A DNA stretch of 42,565 nt from DATFCK01 sp045809745 (lineage in GTDB: Bacteria; Verrucomicrobiota; Verrucomicrobiia; Chthoniobacterales; UBA10450): NCBI GenBank assembly GCA_045809745.1, contig JBJMXE010000086.1:1-42565 (forward strand), read 5' to 3'. The notes below the pieces were generated by a model. That model worked only from the letters and a program-made list of their open reading frames with translations. It had not been told where the DNA came from and made no database searches. Shown piece by piece: positions 26,081 to 32,877 of the stretch (positions are counted from its first letter, which is position 1; each line of letters starts with the position of its first letter). Both the position numbers and the translations under genes were made by a program.

Positions 26081-26291
26081 CCAGAATCCACACCAGAAGC
26101 ACCTGCCACAGTCTCAGGTTCCGCGACGCCCAGGTGTCGGTCGTCACATGTGGATCGCGGCCGAACCATTCCTTGCGATGCCGGACCACGTAAATGCCAG
26201 CGAAGAACACCGCGATCAGGCAGATGGTGAAGAACACCCGTAACGCGATGCTGACGTCGCCTAGCTTATGAACCGCTTGTGCGAATTGCAC
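26043..26291 (-). CDS. Small two-helix membrane protein, unknown function
   Basis: This 82-residue protein begins at a GTG and contains two clear membrane helices: about 17-36 (LRVFFTICLIAVFFAGIYVV) and 61-80 (LRLWQVLLVWILAMELLIGM). A short charged loop, RHRKEWFGRDPHVTTDTW, joins them. The composition is that of a real inner-membrane protein, and the loop begins with positive charges. No family is recognised and no Shine-Dalgarno is evident. Its 3' end overlaps the end of the PEP-CTERM-like gene by 38 bases on the opposite strand. Confidence 0.6.
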   Translation of the reverse strand: MQFAQAVHKLGDVSIALRVFFTICLIAVFFAGIYVVRHRKEWFGRDPHVTTDTWASRNLRLWQVLLVWILAMELLIGMLFRV

Positions 26292-26368
26292 CCGTACAAT
26301 TTCGCACTGTGAAGGTGAATTGTCCGTGCCATTTTCGCGAACGGCCCAAGGCGAGTCCGCAGTCGGAA

Positions 26369-27103
26369 TTACAGGCCGGAGGGATGGCGCGCACTAAAAC
26401 CCCAGGTGCTGCGTCCCTCAGTATACCACCGGGGACCGACATCGCCGCCGTGGCCCAAATCGGTGGTATCGAGGCGCAGCCCGGCAATCATTGCAAAGGT
26501 GTGGCCGTGGCGGCAGTAAACCGTGATCCAGCGGCCGCGACCGTACTCGCCATAACGAAGGAAATCGCTCGAGGGTAGAGGCTGCCCGAGTACTCCGGCG
26601 AAATGTAACGCATACGAAACTGCGCCTGAACAATCGTAACCGCGATCGTAGAACGATCCATGACCGCCTCCCCAGTGATAAGGCCTATGGCGAATACTGT
26701 TCACCGCCCAAATTGCTTCTTTCACTCGCTGCGGCGCGTTGGCCGGTGCGTAGGCGACACCGTGGCGCAACATCGCGCGGCTGCCAGGCACGGTCGGTCC
26801 ACTGTTGGATGAACGTGAACTCCAGCTGGCATCTGCATCATCATCGTCGCTTCGCTCAGTAGGTTGAGCGTGAGCGATTGGGCGCGGAGCATAATACGCA
26901 ACGCGAATGGCCCTTCGGCTTTCAACTGCGCGATCAAGCGTGAACGGCTGCAGTGGAACGATCTGCCGTGTGCCGTCCGAGTAAACAACATCGTCCCCGT
27001 CTGCTGCTGCATGAGCGTTCGAGCCTGCGACAATGCTCAAGAACGCAACTGCTGTGATTGCAATCGCCAATCGGGCTGTTTGAAACCGGGCGTGGGCTCG
27101 CAC
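26369..27103 (-). CDS. Exported NlpC/P60-like cell-wall hydrolase
   Basis: This 244-residue protein starts at a GTG with a signal peptide (LAIAITAVAFLSIVAGSNAHA). A disordered, acidic/Ser-rich linker (about 80-105) leads to a papain-like NlpC/P60 domain. The core is PYHWGGGHGSFYDRGYDCSGAVSYAL, with the catalytic nucleophile Cys158 in YDCSG, and a likely catalytic histidine in CRHGHTFAM (His199 or His201). Enzymes of this kind cut peptide bonds in peptidoglycan stems, usually D-Glu to diamino acid. The domain is short and lacks a recognisable SH3 module. It is separated from neighbours by about 80 bases on each side. Confidence 0.83.
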   Translation of the reverse strand: MRAHARFQTARLAIAITAVAFLSIVAGSNAHAAADGDDVVYSDGTRQIVPLQPFTLDRAVESRRAIRVAYYAPRPIAHAQPTERSDDDDADASWSSRSSNSGPTVPGSRAMLRHGVAYAPANAPQRVKEAIWAVNSIRHRPYHWGGGHGSFYDRGYDCSGAVSYALHFAGVLGQPLPSSDFLRYGEYGRGRWITVYCRHGHTFAMIAGLRLDTTDLGHGGDVGPRWYTEGRSTWGFSARHPSGL

Positions 27104-27183
27104 GCCTTCGCATGGAAGCTGTTTTCGGGCCAGTTGTCACGAGCCAAACGTACCGGTGCCCCGAGCGTGCTACTCGCCGCGGG

Positions 27184-27561
27184 TTATTTCAGTGCGTGCG
27201 CCTGCAACTGTTCCAAACTAACGAATTCTAAGGCGGAGGAATGGGTCGCCTCCAGCACCACTGGCGCAGCCACGTCATGTTCAAGTGCGTCCTTCCAGCG
27301 AGTCACACACACGCACCATTTGTCGCCCGGCTCGAGCCCAGGAAAACCCCACTCCGGGTGAGGGGTAACCAAATCGTTTCCGTCGAGAACGGAGTAATCG
27401 AGGAACTCCCGCGTCACTTTTACGCAGACGGTATGCAGGCCAGTGTCTTCCGGCCCGGTCCGGCAATATCCATCGCGAAAGAAACCGGTCATCGGATCGC
27501 GGCAGCAACATTGTAATTCAGTTCCAAGTACATTTGTGGGCACAGCAGAATTAAGCCGCAC
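27184..27561 (-). CDS. DUF2237 family protein
   Basis: This 125-residue protein matches DUF2237 along its length: NVLGTELQCCCRDPMTGFFRDG, YCRTGPEDTGLHTVCVKVT, FLDYSVLDGNDLVTP, FPGLEPGDKWCVCVTRWK and PVVLEATHSSALEFV. Seven cysteines are present, three of them consecutive. The family is common in bacteria and in plant plastids, but its function is not established; the paired cysteines and the His-Thr segment hint at metal or redox chemistry. It starts at a GTG, 67 bases from the divergent 2H phosphoesterase start. Confidence 0.92.
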   Translation of the reverse strand: MRLNSAVPTNVLGTELQCCCRDPMTGFFRDGYCRTGPEDTGLHTVCVKVTREFLDYSVLDGNDLVTPHPEWGFPGLEPGDKWCVCVTRWKDALEHDVAAPVVLEATHSSALEFVSLEQLQAHALK

Positions 27562-27628
27562 CCTTTATGATGGACAACTGCGAACTTGGTCAGGTACCCT
27601 GCCATGGGATGACGGGCGGCACAGCAAG

Positions 27629-28135
27629 GTGAGGAAAAGGGTCGCGATTTACTGGCTCATCCCGGCGCAACCAGAGCGAGAACTATTCCGGGAGTTGATC
27701 CGTATCCTGGCGGTGGAATTCGATGCTGCGAGGTTTCAACCGCACCTGACCCTGTGCCGTGGAAGTTCAAGCGTGTCTGCCGCAAAAACGCTGCATAAGA
27801 TTCAGTTCAGCCCAATCACGCTCCGCGTCGCTGATGTTTCGCAGTCTTCGAAGTTCACCCAAACGCTGATCGTTCGATTTCGGCCGGATGAGAGGCTAAA
27901 TTCTCTCGTTAGTCGGCTCGACTCACGGCCTAACCCGATACAGAATCCGCACCTGAGCCTGCTCTACCAGCAGCTTCCGTCCACCACTCGTCGCGCACTC
28001 TGTGAGGTGATCAAATTGCCATTTCGCAAGGTGACATTTGCGTCGATTGCGGCAATGAGCTGCCCGTCGCCTACCGAGACAACCGCGGATGTTCGATCAT
28101 GGCGGAAGATCGCCACGACGAGAGCGCGTGTTTAG
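27629..28135 (+). CDS. 2H phosphoesterase-like protein (cyclic phosphodiesterase/LigT fold)
   Basis: Assuming the GTG at 27629, the protein has 168 residues. The frame opens as far back as 27443, but that part overlaps DUF2237 on the other strand and looks non-coding. Two His-Xaa-Thr/Ser motifs sit in a duplicated fold: FQPHLTLC (His39, Thr41) and NPHLSLLYQ (His108, Ser110). This is the defining pattern of 2H phosphoesterases, which hydrolyse or form 2',3'-cyclic phosphates and related ester bonds of RNA or nucleotides. WLIPA near the N-terminus fits the first strand. It is followed 60 bases later on the same strand by an RtcB-family RNA ligase, which acts on 2',3'-cyclic phosphate or 3'-phosphate ends. 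Confidence 0.78.
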   Translation: MRKRVAIYWLIPAQPERELFRELIRILAVEFDAARFQPHLTLCRGSSSVSAAKTLHKIQFSPITLRVADVSQSSKFTQTLIVRFRPDERLNSLVSRLDSRPNPIQNPHLSLLYQQLPSTTRRALCEVIKLPFRKVTFASIAAMSCPSPTETTADVRSWRKIATTRARV

Positions 28136-28195
28136 CCGCAGCCGGCTCGAACCCGGGCGTCCCATCGCGCGGGCAATTTCGATATCTTAACGAGC

Positions 28196-29386
28196 ATGCC
28201 GGAACAGCAGCCAAAGCCGCCGACCACGATCTTTGGCCAGCACGATGAAGCTACCCTAAAACAGATTGAGACGTGTGTCGCAGCCGGTGGCGCGCGCGGA
28301 GTGCTTTGCGCGGATGGTCACAAAGGATACGCGCAGCCGATCGGCGGCGTCGTTGCCTACGAGGATAAAATCTCACTCAGCGGCGTCGGTTTCGATATCG
28401 CATGCGGAAACCTGGCGATCCTCACCGACGCGAAGCGTCAGCAGGTTCAATCGCACATCAATCGGATCATGGATGACGTGCTGCGCGATATCTCCTTTGG
28501 AGTTGGACGGAAGAGCAAGGCGCGGGTCGACCATGAGCTGTTCGATGATCCAGCTTGGAAGCTCAAACCGCTCAGTGATCTGAAGGCGACTGCCGCGGAC
28601 CAACTTGGCACGGTTGGCGGCGGCAACCATTACGTTGATGTCTTCGCCGATGAGCAGGAGCGAATTTGGATTGGCGTTCATTTTGGATCGAGAGGGCTCG
28701 GCCACCGCACGGCCACCCACTTTCTTAAAGCAGCCGGCGGCAAGGACGGAATGGATGTGCCGCCGACAGTGGTCGAGGAGGGATCAGAACTGGGCCAGGA
28801 TTACCTCGAGGGCATGCATCTCGCCGGCCGTTATGCTTACGCCGGACGTGAAGCGGTTGCTCGGCATGTGGTGCACAAGATCCTGGGCGCAGCGAGCATC
28901 GAGGAAGTTCACAACCATCACAATTTTGCCTGGCGCGAGAAACACGGGGACCGGGAATACTGGGTCGTGCGAAAAGGCGCGACTCCCGCGTTCCCAGGGC
29001 AGAAAGGGTTCGTGGGCGGCAGCATGGGGGACGCCGCAGTCATCATTGAAGGAGTGGATTCAGAGCTGTCGCGCCAGGCCTTGTTTTCCACCATTCATGG
29101 TGCCGGTCGAATCATGTCGCGCACCCAGGCCAAAGGAAAATTTGTGCGGGTCGGCAACAAACGGATTCGGCAGGAGGGCCTCGTTAGGCATGACGACATG
29201 GTGCAATGGCTGAGAGATCGAAATGTCACGTTACGCGGCGGTGATCTGGATGAGGCCCCGCAGGCTTATCGTCGCTTGCCTGAAGTGCTGGCGGCGCATG
29301 CCGGCACTATTCGAATTCTGCACACGCTTGATCCGTTAGGCGTGGCCATGGCCGGGCGCGATATCGTCGATCCCTACAAGGATTGA
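28196..29386 (+). CDS. RtcB-family RNA 3'-phosphate/5'-OH ligase
   Basis: This 396-residue protein carries the RtcB active-site set: Asp67 and Cys70 in GVGFDIACGN, Asn144-His145 in GGGNHYVDV, His162 and His170 in HFGSRGLGH, and the cluster around HNHHNF (239-244). It also has VVRKGATPA and the guanylylated histidine, His301 in STIHGAGRIMSR. RtcB uses GTP and Mn to join RNA 3'-phosphate or 2',3'-cyclic phosphate ends to 5'-OH ends, in tRNA splicing and RNA repair. It is shorter than classic RtcB (about 400-480 residues), as in the compact bacterial forms. No rtcA/rtcR, archease or prfH neighbour is seen. It ends 12 bases from the convergent phosphoesterase gene. Confidence 0.94.
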   Translation: MPEQQPKPPTTIFGQHDEATLKQIETCVAAGGARGVLCADGHKGYAQPIGGVVAYEDKISLSGVGFDIACGNLAILTDAKRQQVQSHINRIMDDVLRDISFGVGRKSKARVDHELFDDPAWKLKPLSDLKATAADQLGTVGGGNHYVDVFADEQERIWIGVHFGSRGLGHRTATHFLKAAGGKDGMDVPPTVVEEGSELGQDYLEGMHLAGRYAYAGREAVARHVVHKILGAASIEEVHNHHNFAWREKHGDREYWVVRKGATPAFPGQKGFVGGSMGDAAVIIEGVDSELSRQALFSTIHGAGRIMSRTQAKGKFVRVGNKRIRQEGLVRHDDMVQWLRDRNVTLRGGDLDEAPQAYRRLPEVLAAHAGTIRILHTLDPLGVAMAGRDIVDPYKD

Positions 29387-29398
29387 GCGGCTGCTACG

Positions 29399-30118
29399 CT
29401 ACAGCTCAATAATTCGGTACGGCTTTCCCGTTTTTTGCAGCAGCGGTGACGAAACATTGTGCACCGGAATGCCGGTGGCAGTAGCCCCGTCCGCGGTCCC
29501 GTTATGAGCGTGACCGTGGAAGACGACGTTTACGCGGAATCGATTGATCGGTTCCTCCAATCTGCTCGAGCCCATGAAAGGAAAAATCTCGTCGGGCTCA
29601 CCGACCACGGTCTGCCGGATCGGCGAGTAATGAAGCACGACGACCTTCTTCTCTGTCTGCAGCTTCGACAGCCCCTGTTCCAGACGAACTGCGTGATCGA
29701 TTGCTTCCTGCACGAATTTTTTCATCAGCGGTTCACCCCAGGCATTCAGCATTCTTCTGCCGAAGCCGCCGGCGAATCCGCAAACCCCGGCGAATCCGAC
29801 GCCCTCTACTTCAATGGCATCGCCATCGAGCATGTGCACGCCGGCTTGATCCAGCACCTTCAGAACCAGTTCCTGCTCACCTGACTCAAAATCGTGGTTG
29901 CCGAGCACTCCGATGACGGGGATTCGCACGGCCGCTCGGAGATCGCTAACGAGTTGGTCCGCTTCTTCAGCCAAACCGTAATCGGTCAGATCACCGCATA
30001 ACAAGAGAACGTCAGCTGATCGCGAAACCTCGGCGAAGACATCGTGCAACTGACCACGTGAATGCTTGCCGTAATGCACATCGGCAGTGGCGGCGATGCG
30101 GACCTTTTTGTCTGGCAT
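29399..30118 (-). CDS. Calcineurin-like metallophosphoesterase
   Basis: Starting at the ATG at 30118 gives 239 residues beginning MPDKKVRIAATADVHYG; the frame extends to 30397, but that N-terminal part overlaps the divergent gene and has no family similarity. The dimetal site is complete: Asp13 and His15 in TADVHYG, Asp43 in LCGDLTDYG, Asn74 and His75 in GVLGNHDFE, His in VVVLHYSP, and the C-terminal GHAH. The family cleaves phosphomono- or diesters; the substrate could be a nucleotide, RNA or protein phosphate. It has no signal peptide, so it is cytoplasmic. It faces rtcB tail to tail, so it is in the same neighbourhood but not the same transcript. Confidence 0.9.
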   Translation of the reverse strand: MPDKKVRIAATADVHYGKHSRGQLHDVFAEVSRSADVLLLCGDLTDYGLAEEADQLVSDLRAAVRIPVIGVLGNHDFESGEQELVLKVLDQAGVHMLDGDAIEVEGVGFAGVCGFAGGFGRRMLNAWGEPLMKKFVQEAIDHAVRLEQGLSKLQTEKKVVVLHYSPIRQTVVGEPDEIFPFMGSSRLEEPINRFRVNVVFHGHAHNGTADGATATGIPVHNVSSPLLQKTGKPYRIIEL

Positions 30119-30208
30119 GTTCCAATTGTAAACGAAATCACCGTGGTCGCCGGACGTCCATGCGGGTCCGAGCTTCATGCACGCACCGCCAGTATCGCAG
30201 CCGTATGA

Positions 30209-31018
30209 ATGTGGATGACAGCTGAGGGGGGCGAGTTCAGGGATTGTGACAAGTTTTACCGCGCGTCGATGCGCTTGCTTGAGCAAGCGGGAATTCCGTT
30301 CCTGGTCGGCGGTGCCTACGCGTTCGGGAGCTACACCGGCATTTCCCGTGACACGAAAGATTTCGACATTTTCGTCCAATCGCGAGACGTCGAGCAAGCG
30401 CTAGCCGCGTTGGACAAAGGTGGCTATCGCGCTGACAGAACCTTTCCGCACTGGCTGGCGAAAGCACATTGCGGAGAAAACGTAATCGATCTGATTTACC
30501 GCGCGGGCAATGGCCTTTGTGAAGTCGACCAGAGTTGGTTTGATCGTGCCTGCGATGGCGAGCTTTTGGAGATTCCGGTGAAGCTTTGTGCGCCGGAGGA
30601 AATCCTCTGGATGAAAGCTTTTATTATGGAACGGGAGCGGTACGACGGCGCCGACGTTGCCCACCTGATTGAGAGTTGCGCTGAAAAGATTGACTGGGAA
30701 CATCTGCTGCAACGATTTGCGGCGGACTGGCGACTGCTGCTCAGTCATCTGATTCTTTTCGGTTATGTTTTCCCTAGCGAGCGCGATCGCGTCCCGGCGC
30801 GGGTGATGGGTGAACTGTTGGATCGGCTCGGTAACGACTCCGGACCGGAAAGTGGCCGGGTCTGTCGAGGCACGATGATTTCTCGACAACAATATTTGCG
30901 CGATGTCCAGGAACGCGGATTCATCGATGCCCGGCTGGAAGATCGGGTCCGGATGAACCAGGACGATATCGCGCGATGGACTGAAGCGATTTCGCGGGAC
31001 GGCAGCCCGACGCATTGA
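30209..31018 (+). CDS. Nucleotidyltransferase-fold protein (MNT/NTP_transf-like)
   Basis: This 269-residue protein has an N-terminal nucleotidyltransferase core: IPFLVGGAYAFGSYTGISRDTKDFDIFV, where Gly-Gly and the Asp-Xaa-Asp of KDFDIF are the usual metal and nucleotide ligands. A second acid may lie in NVIDLIY. The C-terminal part is helical and ends in a polar segment. The family includes enzymes that modify antibiotics, proteins or RNA with nucleotides, and antitoxin-partner MNT proteins. No HEPN-like partner with its RX4-6H motif is adjacent, so a toxin-antitoxin role is not supported. Two ATGs at 30209 and 30215 are equally possible, and no ribosome site is seen. It is divergent from the metallophosphoesterase. 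Confidence 0.78.
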   Translation: MWMTAEGGEFRDCDKFYRASMRLLEQAGIPFLVGGAYAFGSYTGISRDTKDFDIFVQSRDVEQALAALDKGGYRADRTFPHWLAKAHCGENVIDLIYRAGNGLCEVDQSWFDRACDGELLEIPVKLCAPEEILWMKAFIMERERYDGADVAHLIESCAEKIDWEHLLQRFAADWRLLLSHLILFGYVFPSERDRVPARVMGELLDRLGNDSGPESGRVCRGTMISRQQYLRDVQERGFIDARLEDRVRMNQDDIARWTEAISRDGSPTH

Positions 31019-31047
31019 TGCACGAGCCGGAGCCGCATTGACATTCC

Positions 31048-31074
31048 AGTAGCGCTTCTTCAGCCGCGCCTACT
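31048..31074. repeat. Imperfect palindrome upstream of Hsp70 gene
   Basis: AGTAGCGC (31048-31055) pairs with GCGCCTACT (31066-31074), with one unpaired C, around a 10-base loop. It ends 10 bases before the Hsp70 ATG at 31085 and is followed by ACAG. It resembles the CTGTAG/CTACAG elements elsewhere, but the match is weaker. Confidence 0.45.
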
Positions 31075-31084
31075 ACAGTACGGG

Positions 31085-32863
31085 ATGAGCGACATCGTCG
31101 GGATTGATCTGGGCACAACCAATTCGTCAATTGGCCTGATCGAAGCCGGCTTCCCCATTTTGCTGGCGGACAGAGAGGGTCATCGTCTCACGCCGTCTGT
31201 CGTTTACCTGCCGGAGGATGGAGAACCCCTGGTTGGGAGGCCCGCCGCGCGGATGAAAGTGCTGAAGCCGGAAGCAACGGTTTACTCGGTGAAGCGGTTC
31301 ATTGGCCTGCGCTACGACGATATTGCGCCTAACGATTCGCATGTGAATTACCAACTCTCGGGTCGGCATGGCGAAGCGCCTCGGATCAAAGTCGGCCGGC
31401 GGGAGTATTTGCCGGAAGAAATCTCTGCGCTGATTCTGGCCAAGCTTAAGAGCGACGCGGAAGCAGCCCTGGGCCGGAACGTTTCTCGAGCAGTGATCAG
31501 CGTGCCGGCTTATTTCAATGACGGTCAGCGAACTGCTACCCGGCGGGCAGGGGAGTTGGCCGGATTCCAGGTCGAGCGGATCATCAACGAGCCAACGGCC
31601 GCAGCCCTGGCCTATGGGCTCGATAAGCTTTCCAGCACGACGTCGAGAATTGCCGTTTACGATTTCGGCGGTGGTACGTTCGACCTGTCGATTCTCGAGC
31701 TGAACAACGGCCTGTTCGAGGTGCTGGCCACAAACGGCAACACCCGGCTCGGTGGTGATGACGTTGACAATGCCATTCTCCGCGATCCGCGGTTCGATCT
31801 GCCGAACTTGTCACCCGAATCGAAAGCGAAGATCCGGGAGGCTGTCGTAGCAGCCAAGCATCGGCTTTCCAGCGACCAGGAAACCTCAGTCGAGATGCCC
31901 TTTTTCGACGGTGACCTGAGTTTTACAGTCTCGTTAGGCCGAGCCGACCTGGATCGAATCGCACGTCCCATTGTGGAACAGACCCGCGTCCATTGTCGTC
32001 GCGCACTGGCCGATGCGAAAATGACAGCCGGCGAACTCGACGAAGTCATTCTGGTTGGCGGAGTGACCCGGATGCCGGTCGTCCGCGAGTTTGTGACTGA
32101 AGTTTTTGGGCGGCAGCCGAACACGTCGCAAAATCCGGATGAAGTGGTCGGGCTAGGCGCAGCTATTCAGGCAGGGATCCTGGGCGGCGCGGTCACCGAT
32201 ATGGTGCTGCTTGATGTGACTCCGCTCTCGCTGGGTATCGAAACTTTCGGCGGGCTGATGAACGTGATCATTCCGCGAAACTCAACCATTCCGATCAAGG
32301 CTGGTGAAATGTTCACCACTGCGGTGGACAGCCAGCGGTCGATGGCGATCAAGGTCCTGCAGGGAGAACGAGAGATGGCCCGAGACAACTGGGCATTGGG
32401 AAGCTTCGAACTGGATTTCGAGAAAGCGCCCAAAGGAGTTCCACGAGTCGGGGTCCAATTCGAAATTGATGCCGACGGAATCCTGCATGTTCTCGCCCGC
32501 GACACCAAAACGGGGCGACAGAAGATCATTGAAATGAAGAGCGCTGTGGATGTTTCCGACGAGGCGGTCGAGGCGATGCTGGCCGATTCGCTTGATCACG
32601 CGTTTGAAGATGTGAACGAAAGAGTGTGGGTTGAGACAAAGCTCAAATCCGAGGAGATGCTTGGAGCAACGGAGAAAGCGTTCGGGATCGTAGCCGATCG
32701 GCTTTCGCCGAACGATCGGAGCAGAATTGAACAATGCGTTGCCGAGGTGCGAGCGGCGCTCGCGACCGGGGATCGGCAGACGTTGAAAAAAGCGAACGAA
32801 GCGCTTGATGCGGCCACTCAGGACTTGGCGGCAATGGTGTTGCAGATCCTGATGCCCGATTAG
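31085..32863 (+). CDS. Hsp70 chaperone, HscA-like
   Basis: This 592-residue protein is a true Hsp70. The ATPase phosphate-1 motif is DLGTTNS (8-14), phosphate-2 is DFGGGTFD (193-200), and the adenosine motif is VILVGGVTRMP (321-331). The interdomain linker is VLLDV (374-378), followed by the substrate-binding domain TPLSLGIETFGG. The part between the LGGDDVD and the helix VAAKHRLSS is shorter than in DnaK. The C-terminus (MLADSLDHAFEDVNERV) resembles HscA, the Fe-S cluster assembly Hsp70. There is no EEVD-like tail. HscA normally sits with hscB, iscU and fdx; none is here, so it may be an HscA-derived chaperone with another client. The start is right after the palindrome at 31048. Confidence 0.9.
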   Translation: MSDIVGIDLGTTNSSIGLIEAGFPILLADREGHRLTPSVVYLPEDGEPLVGRPAARMKVLKPEATVYSVKRFIGLRYDDIAPNDSHVNYQLSGRHGEAPRIKVGRREYLPEEISALILAKLKSDAEAALGRNVSRAVISVPAYFNDGQRTATRRAGELAGFQVERIINEPTAAALAYGLDKLSSTTSRIAVYDFGGGTFDLSILELNNGLFEVLATNGNTRLGGDDVDNAILRDPRFDLPNLSPESKAKIREAVVAAKHRLSSDQETSVEMPFFDGDLSFTVSLGRADLDRIARPIVEQTRVHCRRALADAKMTAGELDEVILVGGVTRMPVVREFVTEVFGRQPNTSQNPDEVVGLGAAIQAGILGGAVTDMVLLDVTPLSLGIETFGGLMNVIIPRNSTIPIKAGEMFTTAVDSQRSMAIKVLQGEREMARDNWALGSFELDFEKAPKGVPRVGVQFEIDADGILHVLARDTKTGRQKIIEMKSAVDVSDEAVEAMLADSLDHAFEDVNERVWVETKLKSEEMLGATEKAFGIVADRLSPNDRSRIEQCVAEVRAALATGDRQTLKKANEALDAATQDLAAMVLQILMPD

Positions 32864-32877
32864 AGGGAGGTTAACAG

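Noticed and set aside
30209..31018. Toxin-antitoxin module involving the nucleotidyltransferase
   Set aside because: No HEPN-type partner with its RX4-6H motif is next to it; the neighbours are phosphoesterase and Hsp70 genes.
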